Shown piece by piece: positions 54,966-64,000 of a stretch of DNA of 64,000 bases. Under the pieces are notes generated by a model that saw only the letters and a program-made list of their open reading frames with translations, searched no databases and was not told where the DNA came from. Each line of letters starts with the position of its first letter. Within the stretch, counting starts at the first letter, position 1. The position numbers and the translations under genes were made by a program. The DNA comes from Ornithodoros turicata (taxonomy: Eukaryota; Arthropoda; Arachnida; Ixodida; Argasidae): the NCBI RefSeq assembly GCF_037126465.1, contig NC_088203.1:85870668-85934667 (forward strand). Direction: 5' to 3'.

Positions 54966-57900
54966 CTACAACAAGGAATAAAAGAGAGAGAAAAAAATGA
55001 TTAACACAGCGTTGTTTAAGAACATAAGTAGCAGATTTTACAAAGAGTGCTATTTTATGCTCCTATCCGCCTGAACTCTATTCAGAGTACAACAAGACTG
55101 GAATCATTTTGCAACTCAAAATTAATGCTGACGTTTCTTGCATAACCTTTTGCAGGTGTCAAATAAGTACAGAATTACAACAGAAAAACGAGCAACAACA
55201 TTGCCTTCTGGGAAGCTCCCAAATTACTGTGGCCACTGTGAAGGACAGATAAGCAGACCACAACAGGATGCCTTCGGGTAAGAATGTTATACCTTCCCAT
55301 GAGGACCGTGTTAAGCCCCGTTGACACAACTTAAGATATCGGATACCCCAGACAGATGGGCACGGTAAATGCCATTTCCCGTAGCCTTCACCGTGCATTG
55401 AAACAGCATTTATCGTGCCAGTCTGACAGGGGTGTGAGACCTTTACCCCTTGTTGCATCAATGGTAATTGTTCAGAGGCAACTTCACGTGCCAAAGAAAC
55501 AAATAAAAGAAGCAGAGTACAAGACAGGGACAGTTTGTTTGATAAGAGAACCAACAGGCTCACCTAGAGTGCTGCATTGCTCCCGGAGGGACTGCTGCAG
55601 CTAAAGGTCCCTGTGCGGACCAACTGTGCATCAGACCAGGGGAGTTGAAGCCAGAAAGACCAAGGTCCGGGTTCAGAGGGAAGTCGTCTGAAAACATCGG
55701 TACTGCACATCAACACTACCAGTCAGAATGCTGTCAAGTTCCTGGAAATCTTGCTCTGTTTCTCTGTAGCACAGTACAGAAAAATAAATTAACAAATCAA
55801 TTTTTTTTTTTTTAATGCTGCGTGAACTTAACAGGCAATGTATTTGGCACGAACCACAAATGTTCACATTGTGCAAGTGTCTAGGATCTTGGAATATCCT
55901 ATCCGGCACCTATGCACATGACTAATTGTAACGTTTGACAATGACACTTTCTTGTGGACACGTTCGTGTAGTCTAAAGGGGTTCCAACACTTTCAGGGTG
56001 TCTACCAAATTGCAGCTTTCAACTTCCCTGACTTTTCCTGGTTTTCACTGACTATTTCAAGCGTCAGACCCTGACCAAAACAAATGGGAACTTGGTGCCT
56101 GGTGCTACATCTTGTTACAGATCCCTCATAACACGGACCATTTATTGAGTATTGGTGAGGCTGCCCCGCTTTTCCGCCCCCGAGCTTGTCGTACTGGCAA
56201 ACTGCTACTCGCGGCAACCATGTGATTCGCTGCACATCGTCAGGGCACTTCCCTGACTTCAGCTGCTTTTTGGCAAAGTCCCTGACTTTTCCAGTCACAT
56301 CAAAATTCCCTGACAATTATTGGTTTAACAGGTTGGTAAACACCCTGACCTTGTCCCAAGTTATACCAAATAAATGTGAAAGACAATTACTCGCATTAAT
56401 GTGAACCTGCATTCCAAGTTTTGCAGCAAACGGGGGAGTACCATATTTACGAGAGTCGTCTTGGAATCGAACACGCTTGATATGCCACACCCCCGAGCCT
56501 GGCCACAGATGTACTCTGCTGCCACATGCAGAGAGAGCGAACAAGCGAAAGGATGGAGAGAGAGAGAGACTTGGGGAAGGGGGTTGGACAAGCATCCGAA
56601 GGGCACGCAGTGGCTAGTTGCGGTAACGAGACCAGAAACAGCATATTACAGAAATTTGAGCTGGAAACAAAAATGCATACCACGTTCCTCTATTACCGGA
56701 AACATAGACAGAAACAAAACCGATTGGCTGGTATTGAATTCGGCTAATGGTTATTACCGTTCGGAAACGAGAAGAGTGATCTTTCTTTCCTGGGGAGTTT
56801 TTTTCCCTGTAACATATGCCCTGAATACCACGCGAGAGCATAGGAAGCGCAATATGGGATCTTCAGGATGCATCGTCGCTCGCTCGCTCCAGTTTGCACA
56901 ACTTGTGATACAAGCACATGCACATAGAATTCTGCCGCAGCACGCGGATGCATGCAACCAGTTTTTCACTTTACCGCGACATCGCAGTATTGTTTACTGC
57001 TTAAAGCGTCTGCCTGTGCATGCGACCTTGGAAGGACATTTCGGGTGTGCACTCTACAGGATGAAGACATGTTTCTACAGAATTATCTGAACCCCGAGAA
57101 ATGTATGGATCTCATGCAATTTAAATTACTTCCGTCGCGTGTAGATATAACTCCGCAGCGATACAGGCAAAAGGGGACACTGGTCGAACTGAAAGGGCTG
57201 TCCACTTGCGGCTCCATAAGAGCCATTACAGGAGACAGTAACAGAAACAGAAAGTAAGAGCGTAACAGTAACAGCACAGCGAATGCCAAAAACTCATCCG
57301 GCTTTGACATCAGTGCAGGTGTCTCCACCAGCGAGGCAGCATGAGAGAGGTCACATGATTACGACTACCAATGGGAGTACCCATACCTCTCATTCCTTCG
57401 ACGTCAGAGCTTGACATGCACATGTGTTCATCTTGCCAAGTGCAACACATAGAAACATAATTCTTGGACAGCAAAATTCGAGTCTACGACCTCTTTAAAT
57501 GAAAATCCCACGTTTATCCCTGTACGCTTTTGTAGTCAGAAAATTGTGTCACCTACTAGGACTGCGCTAATGTGTGTGGGAGTTTGAAAACAGGATGGTC
57601 TTACATCAAAATTGCTCAATACTTACTCGGTGGAAAGCTGGAAGCTAAGGAGGACGGATAGCTGGACATGCCGGGCGCCGAGACAGATACCATAGGAGTA
57701 GTGAGTGAAGAGTTGGAAGTGCGTACCATCGACTGTTGCAGAAACAGATGCGAAGGGTCGTGCTGCGGGTAATAAACGACGTTCTGTTGAAGTTACAGGC
57801 GAGTTACATTCCGTTCTCATGTATCATTCACATACTACAGTGGAATCCCGTTTATTCGAACTCAAAGGGGACCGAATATTTATTTGATTAAAGTAAAGTT

Positions 57901-60835
57901 CGAACTATCCGTGCATTCGCACGAGCGACATTCCCCGCAGAAGCGGAAAACGCGAAAAACGTCCTAGCTTTCTGAGCGTGAGCGCTCAACGTCCTGTTTT
58001 CATGTACACTGCTACCCACGGGGAATATCCGGCAACACAGCCACAAGATATTCCGTAGCAGACGACAGGAAAGACGCTGTCGTCTGCCAAGTGCGCAGTC
58101 CGCACCGTGTGAGTGCTCAACATAACACGGGACACACCACTACTTGCTCCTCTTTCTGCTAGCACAAGCATCGCTTTTGTGAGGAATGGACTTATAACTA
58201 ATCAGTAAGCTATAATGAGTTGTAATAATAGATAAGTACAAGCAACAAATAAGTAGCCCACCAGCAGGCGAGCGGCCGGGTGCATCCGAGCCAATGCGTA
58301 ATCGGGAGTTGGCCAATCTTGTTCGAATAAACAGTTGCGCAATGTCATATGTTCAAATAACTGGGTGTATTGAAATACACGTGGCTTTGTCGGGACCCGA
58401 GCATCAGTTCAAATTATCCAGATGTTCAAATTAAGAGATTTCGAATTAACGGGATTGCACTGTACGGGTATTTACCAAACTATAAAAGATTATGTGCCTC
58501 TTAACAGCGGGTGCAATATCTGGCACAGGTACCCGGAAAATGGCAGACGTCAATAACTGACGTATTTTTATTACTCTAACAATAACTGAGCGTTACAAAA
58601 AATCACAGAAGCAAATGGTTGAAACTGTTCAACACTCAGCATAAAGTTCTGGGAGAAATCGGGCTCAGTTACTCAAACCAGCTGTACTGGTTTGGTACAA
58701 ACGGTGATGTAACTGCATTTGCTGTCAAACAAGTTAGCGTGCATTCCTACAGACGTCTCAGTGAGAGCAATTTGCAGGGTAAAAATCGGGTTTCACCCTA
58801 AAGAGGCAACCTTCAATTCAGGGTGCAAATTTGGGGAAGAATCGCGTTAAACCCTAAAACTTCAAGCCCTAATCATATCATATCATATCATATCTCAACA
58901 TCGTCATCATCATCATAAGGATATTATAGCTTGGGCTTGTTTGTTGCAGTCCGCACTTTGCATTCCGTAAGGAAACTTGGGGTTTCGACAGGCTTTACGT
59001 GGGAAGCGCTGGAGTTTCAACAGAGAAATTCCACACAGTCGTCATGATCCCCGTCACCTCCCAATCCTTAACGCGACTTTGAGTAACTGCCAATGAGCAG
59101 ATCCACATAATCCATTCGGGCACACGGGTTGATAACCCGCACAACTGCTTCCCCTCCCTGCTGGAATGGATCACTCACCAGTTGATTAGTAGGTGAGGGA
59201 GAACCTGGAGGGATGACTACGCGAAGGTTGGCTCGTGTGGGCGAGGACCCTTTGGTGCTGCTTTTGCCAGGTGACCCCGCCACCATACCAGGAGAGCCCG
59301 GCCTGTGGTACCCATTGGACGTCACCCCGTTCATGTCCAGCAGGGCCCCAGCTGAGTACGACGAGAGACGAGACTTTTCAGCTTTTGTGCCGTCAGCGCC
59401 AGACTCCCTTTATTATAAAAGAAAAACCGGACACGGTCCTCACCTGATGAGCTGGGCCGAGGACTGTGGTGAGACATTTGTGACTGCATGAGGCTTTCCT
59501 GTGTTGCGTATCCAGACACTGAACTCATGCTTTGTCCTAGGCTGGACTGAACCTAGTGTGACAAGAAAATGGCTCATACATATCACATGTATGCGAGCCT
59601 CGCTCCAGAAATATTGTAGAAACATGTTGTGTGAGAGCGAGAGACAGACAGAAAAATGGAATACAAGTCGAGCGTTAAGGTGGCAACATTAATCTTAAGC
59701 AAGTTGGTCATTTTTCAAAAATAAGTAGTTTTTACCAAGTTCCATGAGGCTCTCCTTTCATTATAATGCTTTCCATCCCTTCAAGTCTTCGATGAACTCC
59801 ACTTAGGAACAAGCTACGAGAAATTTGGGCCATTCACGTGGCAAGGGTTAACTGTATAACTATTACTAGTTTAGGCTGCCAAGGGGGACGTCGGACAAAG
59901 TAGGAGACACGACAACAGAAACAGCTTGCAACAGAAAGCTGTTTCTGTTGTCGTGTCTCCTACTTTGTCCGACGTCCCCCTTGGCAGCCTAAACTAGTAA
60001 TGTCACACCAACTACCCCAACTTTGCACTTTGTTAACTGTATACACTGTCGTTAAGTTCAAATATCTGCTTCCAATAGAGACAGGTTCACTGCTGTGTAT
60101 TTCCGTAAATATGGGCTACCTACACTTAAGAGAAAATCCTGATAAACAAAGTGGACTTCATTGGTGCATCAGAGCAGAGTTAATTCTGATGACAGCTGAC
60201 TATCTCTACGCATGTATCTGCACGTATGTCCAAGTTGCTAAAAGTTGTGGCATTTGGTTCTTCCCACAGAGTGCATGCAGCAAGTAAGCTTCACTGAGGG
60301 CTTGTACGTTAGAAAAGGTGTGCCATCAAGTTTCTAGAATGCAGTGATGCACACGATGCCCCCTGAGGGCATAGAGATGGCTCATCCAAAGTTGTCGGAA
60401 TAGATGTAAAAGAGAGCTACTTCCGTCGATCCCAACCTCCAAGCAAACATCTATCATAAAGACGATAAAGGCTACAAAAGAAATCAGGTTTGCAAATAGT
60501 GGTACTGATGCTGGTGGGTCATCACAGTAGGTCACTGTGTCAACTTTGTATGACAAGGTCTACTACTCTACTTCTGCTGCAAAATGTCTCAACCAGCCTG
60601 ACTTGACAACTTTCACTTGACAGCAAACACAGAACTAATGGCCGATCACTCAAAGAAGTAGCACACTGACCCTAGATCCGTTGAGCTGAGCACTCCGCTG
60701 CATCATGAGCTCAAACTCTTCATTAATTTTCGTGTACTTGGCCTCCGATCGTGGGGTGAGTGTATACTGTTCCGGCTCAGGCTCAGGACTGTCGCATCCA
60801 TTGCTAGAATTTTTATGTTCTTTCTTGCTCAGGGC
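54686..60835 (-). CDS. Mef2: Myocyte enhancer factor 2, 3' two-thirds (six exons)
   Basis: Exons 60671-60835, 59444-59552, 59179-59351, 57627-57732, 55564-55687 and 54686-54965 (right to left) total 957 nt, giving 318 residues plus TAA, with matching phases. Diagnostic MEF2 blocks are NGCDSPEPEPEQYTLTPRSE with YTKINEEFELMM just after the MEF2 domain, NLRVVIPPGSPSP, LGLSGFNSPGLM, IRIKSEPISPP (the conserved phospho/sumoylation-type motif) and the C terminus PKRPRLTDGWPT, matching the family's KRMRLSEGWAT. Mef2 is a nuclear MADS-box activator of muscle and neural genes. Its DNA-binding MADS/MEF2 exons are right of 64000. The transactivation region shown is Ser/Pro-rich as expected. The total is about 90 residues longer once those exons are included, somewhat shorter than vertebrate MEF2. 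Confidence 0.95.
55564..55687 (-). CDS. Mef2: Mef2 exon, GFNSPG segment
   Basis: The acceptor is tgttttcag|AC and the donor is TCTAG|GTGAGC, phase 1 to 2. It encodes DFPLNPDLGLSGFNSPGLMH and SWSAQGPLAAAVPPGAMQHS, matching the LSALQGFNSPGxLSL block. Confidence 0.93.
57627..57732 (-). CDS. Mef2: Mef2 exon, TTPMVSVSAPG segment
   Basis: The acceptor is ctgcaacag|TCG and the donor is CCGA|GTAAGT, phase 0 to 1. It encodes SMVRTSNSSLTTPMVSVSAP and GMSSYPSSLASSFPP, equivalent to the ATPVVSVTTPSLPPQ region. Confidence 0.88.
57838..58462. mobile_element. Pogo/Tigger-like MITE, 625 bp, TA target
   Basis: The ends are CAGTGGAATCCCGTTTATTC and inverted CAGTGCAATCCCGTTAATTC, flanked by TA at 57836-57837 and 58463-58464. 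Ends of this form and a TA target are those of pogo/Tigger elements. Part of the interior recurs at 590-838. It is non-coding, in a Mef2 intron. Confidence 0.85.
59179..59351 (-). CDS. Mef2: Mef2 exon, NLRVVIPPGSPS segment
   Basis: The acceptor is cgtactcag|CT and the donor is CAACTG|GTGAGT, phase 1 to 0. It encodes GALLDMNGVTSNGYHRPGSP and ANLRVVIPPGSPSPTNQL; the RVVIPP block is a MEF2 hallmark. Confidence 0.93.
59444..59552 (-). CDS. Mef2: Mef2 exon, SSVSGYATQ segment
   Basis: The donor is TCATCAG|GTGAGG (phase 1). Two acceptors six bases apart are possible (exon starting at 59552 or 59546), both in phase 0, so VQ may or may not be included. It encodes SLGQSMSSVSGYATQESLMQ and SHHSPRPSSS. 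Confidence 0.82.
59862..60001. repeat. Perfect hairpin, 66-bp arms, 8-bp loop
   Basis: Arms 59862-59927 and 59936-60001 are exact reverse complements by base-by-base check, around gcaacaga. The arm contains gccaagggggacgtcggaca. It lies in the Mef2 intron between 59553 and 60670. Confidence 0.95.
60671..60835 (-). CDS. Mef2: Mef2 exon after the MEF2 domain
   Basis: The acceptor follows a T-run (tttcaacag|GCC) and the donor is TCTAGG|GTCAGT, phase 0 to 0, 55 codons. It encodes ALSKKEH, NGCDSPEPEPEQ and KYTKINEEFELMMQRS, equivalent to the LRKKxLNGCDSPDxD exon of other MEF2 genes. Confidence 0.95.
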
Positions 60836-60987
60836 CTGTTGAAAAAAAAAAAGCTATTTGCTCACAAGGAAGACACACCACAATGGCACCACTGTAAACA
60901 GCAGTATGAAAAGGCATTCTATCTACAATGTTTCAACATGACAGCATATACACTCCGTTTTGTTGGACACAGCTATAGAAATAGCTA

Positions 60988-61261
60988 CAGTAGAACCTTT
61001 ATATAGTGAGCCTGCATATAGTGAAGATATGGGTATAGTAAAGTAAACCTGTAAACGTGTTTTAGGTCCTGGAGCATGAACTACTGATATAGTTAAGATG
61101 CTGATACACCTGTCTATAATGAAGTTGGTTGGACCGCTAAAAAATTCACTATATCTGTAACTTCACTGCTTCAGTGGGGTTTCAACACATTGGGACGACG
61201 CATTTACTTCACCATATCCATATCTTCACTATATGCAGGTTCACTACAGAGAGCTCTACTG
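60988..61261. mobile_element. Pogo/Tigger-like MITE, 274 bp, TA target
   Basis: The left end CAGTAGAACCTTTATATAGT and inverted right end CAGTAGAGCTCTCTGTAGTG share further gcctgcatatagtgaagatatgg. The flanks are TA at 60986-60987 and 61262-61263. Another similar end lies at 61315, suggesting a partial second copy. Confidence 0.83.
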
Positions 61262-63058
61262 TATTGTGAAGTGTTTTAGCAGTCAGACAAAATTCACTAT
61301 ACAGGGGCTCTACTGTATTCAAAAACATACAAGTTTGGATTCTCGATCATGTTACTCACTATTTACAAAGCCAGCTGCTATCATGTTGAATAATTCCACT
61401 ATGCAGGCTTTGGCCCCCCACAAACGTATTTACTAGGAAAGGGTCATACATCAACATTAATAATCACTTATTTAACAAATCATAATAAATTTCAGTCATG
61501 CAAGGGCGAGCATAGACCCATTGTGTAAGTACAACATATAAAACACTTTTTGTACTTCTTTGTAAAAAATTCTTTCTAATTAATACCAAATTAAAACTCT
61601 GTAACCGATACACTACCTGCACTGAAATGGTGCATGACCCAGATTTTGTTACTGACATTTGCACAGCTTGTACTTTTGAACCTGGAGTTATGAGGACAGC
61701 CCCATTATGTTTCATGTTTGATCTGCACATCTCACTTAGGTGGGTGCCAGGAGACTAGAGCCCCTTCGAACTCCCTTTGGCTATCGATTACAAAAAACAC
61801 ACTAATGCCAATCGTATGTAGAACATACGGTTAGGAGTGACATTTCACAGAAAGACTGAGATCAAAATTTGCGGAAAGCACATATCTCTACCAACACTTT
61901 TCACTAAAAAGATGCTTTTTTATGTCTGTGCAGATATGATCGCATTTGTCTCACACTGTTACAAATGGTGACCAGCTGCTGGCAACTATTTCTAGGCAGG
62001 TTGTGCAAGTTCAATTAAATTGGTTGGTTGGCTCCGCATACATCTAATGTGTAACCAATGAACCCCACGTGGAGTGCTAGCATTGTTAATTGCCATGTGA
62101 AGCCTTATTTATGAAGATCACTACCTTCAGAAAATGCAAGTCCTGGTGGAAAACAAGCATCAAAATAATACTGCCTGCCGTAACCATTTCTACAAACAAT
62201 AGCTTTTTACTCTTTAAAGGCTGCAGGCCAATCCACACATGGGAAGGCATGGAACTAGTATTTTGCCTGCACAAATAGACTATGAAATAATCCCATCCAT
62301 CCCTTTGATCCCTCCTTGCACCAGCCTATACCAGGGTACGTATAAATTGAGGTCATTACCGCAGCCACCACCAACAGTTAGTTGTTTACAGTGAGTAAAA
62401 TATATGTACCGAGGTAGCCCATCAGAACATTTGCGGCATGAAAACAAGGTGATAATGCACCCAATAAGAGAATAGTGAATAAGAGTCTCTGGATAGAAGT
62501 TAGCATAAGTTAAGAACAGCATTAATGCAGTGAGCACATGTCTGCAGTGCTTTATTCTAAGCACACGGTCCAGAAGTCGATGACTGTAAGCTTAAGGCGG
62601 GGAGCACATATCCGCGATAAAGTCAGTGTAGCATTACGTTCCTGACAGAATATTTCCTTTTGTGGAAACATCTTTGAGAGATACATGCTACATAGCAAAC
62701 ACCAATACTAAGTGGGAAATCCAAGGAGCTGGTGGAGGCAAATTGGAACAGGAGCCCCAGGTTGGATGTTGCAAAAATGGACTTTCTACTGGGCACTCTC
62801 CTCATCATTTGGCATTAATAAATCAAAAGGAACTCTTGAAACACTTCACATGTAGACTGTCCTCTAACTCTTCCTAAACTTTGTTTTTTCTGCATAGTCA
62901 TTACTTCATTATTTAATATACCGCAAGGCTCACTAATCACATGAAAAAAAAAAAAAAAAAAGTACCTACTCATACCTTAAAACTTACAATATATTCCTTA
63001 ACTTTCTGTTCTTTCTAGTCCACTTTGATAACACACATTTGGCACTAACCCCCACGGG

Positions 63059-63502
63059 TAGAGGTGGGTGCGGTTATATCCGCACAGTTTTGAAATCTGC
63101 ACAGATAAAATGTTGATTCAACCACGCCTCCTCGGTGCCCATAGATATCAACATTTTATCCGCAAATATGCTTTAATGTCTCTGCCAAGCGCTGTTGACG
63201 TTCCTTAGGGGAAGTTGTAATTCAGTGAATTCAAAATGGTGTCAAAGTGTATCATCGCTTTAATTTCTGTGCCTTTAATTGTTATTATTTACTTATTAAC
63301 CACTGTGCCTATAACTACCGTAACATATGGGCCGTACGGGTGTTACGGGTCGTTACAGAAAAGTTTCGTCCTGGAGATTTTTTCCTTCAAATGCAATACT
63401 GCAGATGCGCAGATAAACTCGATATTAGCGTGGATGCGGATATACGCTAGGGCTTTTCAAGCGTGGCTACCGTGCGTATGTGATCAATCTCGTCCACCTC
63501 TA
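63059..63502. mobile_element. hAT-like MITE, 444 bp
   Basis: The ends are TAGAGGTGGGTGCGG and inverted TAGAGGTGGACGAGA. The 8-bp flanks are cccacggg and ctcatggg (6 of 8 identical). Such ends and an 8-bp duplication are typical of hAT elements. Non-coding. Confidence 0.65.
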
Positions 63503-63655
63503 CTCATGGGCATTTCGAGAGGGGGTTGTGCTCCCCCACCCCCACCCCCTGGAGATCACCTGTGGAAACTGTGCACTCTGTACTCATAGGTTGCCATGAT
63601 TTACACCAAGATGATGTCGGAATAATCTGAATCTTGTCCACCATATCCTCTGCTT

Positions 63656-63840
63656 CAGTGTTTCCCAAACTGTGGGTCGCAAGCCCCTGGGGGGCCGTGA
63701 CAGATTCAGCGGGGGGTAAAGATACGGCTTGGGAACTTGAAGAAAGGGGCAGCAAATTAAGTCCTTAGACTGGGAGCGCTCGTGACGCAATATCTTATAT
63801 TTTTGATGGGTCGCAGGGTAGCAGAGTCTGGGAGGCACTG
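63656..63840. mobile_element. hAT-like MITE, 185 bp
   Basis: The ends are CAGTGTTTCCCAAACTGTGG (with gtcgc) and inverted CAGTGCCTCCCAGACTCTG. The flanks are ctctgctt and ctctgttg (6 of 8 identical). CAGxGxTTCCCAAACTxTGGGTCGC is a classic hAT MITE terminus. Confidence 0.78.
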
Positions 63841-64000
63841 CTCTGTTGTCATTCTACTGTCTAATGTCTATTGGTTGCATGCACTGCCCCCCTTGGAAGC
63901 TCTTTGGCCTCCCTGGAAAAAATCCTGGGAATGCCCATCCTCAACCCTAGAAAAAGCCCCCCCAAGGACGAACGTTGTTGACCTTAGTCCTAAGGGCCAG

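Larger units (their letters stand above)
54966..60670. other. Mef2 introns
   Basis: The introns are phase-consistent and hold the pogo-like MITE (57838-58462) and the hairpin (59862-60001). No further exon was recognised in 55688-57626 or 58463-59178. A TCATA microsatellite lies at about 58872-58896. Confidence 0.55.
60836..64000. other. Mef2 intron running off the window
   Basis: No MADS/MEF2-domain exon (MGRKKIQI...) is seen, so the DNA-binding exons are further right. The stretch holds the MITEs at 60988, 63059 and 63656. 61320-63050 shows no recognised element apart from A-runs. Confidence 0.6.

Noticed and set aside
54741..55004. Plus-strand ORF rich in Gly/Asp
   Set aside because: It is the antisense shadow of the last Mef2 exon.
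56401..57090. 229-codon plus-strand ORF within a Mef2 intron
   Set aside because: It has no recognised domain, biased composition or splice context, and lies antisense to Mef2; a chance ORF is likelier.

Overview
This is a window of a large, repeat-rich arthropod genome, most likely a tick. It contains split genes with standard GT-AG introns and coding exons that make up only a few percent of the sequence. It also carries dense transposon debris, including tRNA-derived SINEs that resemble, from memory, the Ruka-type SINEs of ixodid ticks. The species cannot be named from the sequence alone, and no prokaryotic features are present.

Four genes can be reconstructed exon by exon with continuous reading frames. 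(1) Plus strand, 289-20981: nine 3' exons of a cholinesterase-like adhesion protein, a type I membrane member of the carboxylesterase fold. All three catalytic residues appear to be replaced, and it ends in one transmembrane helix and a 27-residue basic tail; its first exon(s) lie left of the window. (2) Minus strand, 22140-30344: a complete 221-residue secreted protein in four coding exons plus a probable 5' noncoding exon. (3) Minus strand, 38179-45647: a diverged tandem paralogue of gene 2, 219 residues, in four coding exons with a polyadenylation signal just after the stop. Genes 2 and 3 look like a secreted lipid-binding family of the mite group 7 allergen/TULIP kind, but that family assignment is provisional. 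(4) Minus strand, 54686-60835: the last six coding exons of the muscle transcription factor Mef2. The MADS/MEF2-domain exons lie right of the window.

The layout is as follows. 1-21 kb is gene 1, whose introns hold LINE, Gypsy-gag, SINE and MITE copies and a 300-bp compound microsatellite. 21-30 kb is gene 2, convergent with gene 1. 30-38 kb is intergenic, with CR1-like LINE fragments, a 15-bp minisatellite found in both orientations, hairpin elements and nested terminal-inverted-repeat elements. 38-46 kb is gene 3, with an RNase H-bearing LINE in its large intron. 46-54.6 kb is intergenic or Mef2 3' region, with a second such LINE and MITEs. 54.7-64 kb is the Mef2 3' half, whose introns carry a perfect 66-bp-arm hairpin and pogo-like and hAT-like MITEs.

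The genes do not form an operon-like unit. The features most worth follow-up are the catalytically dead esterase receptor with its 63-nt exitron-like segment, the tandem secreted pair with its displaced intron and a minisatellite at a splice acceptor, the MITE-in-SINE insertion that preserves its target site, and several very young-looking hairpins.
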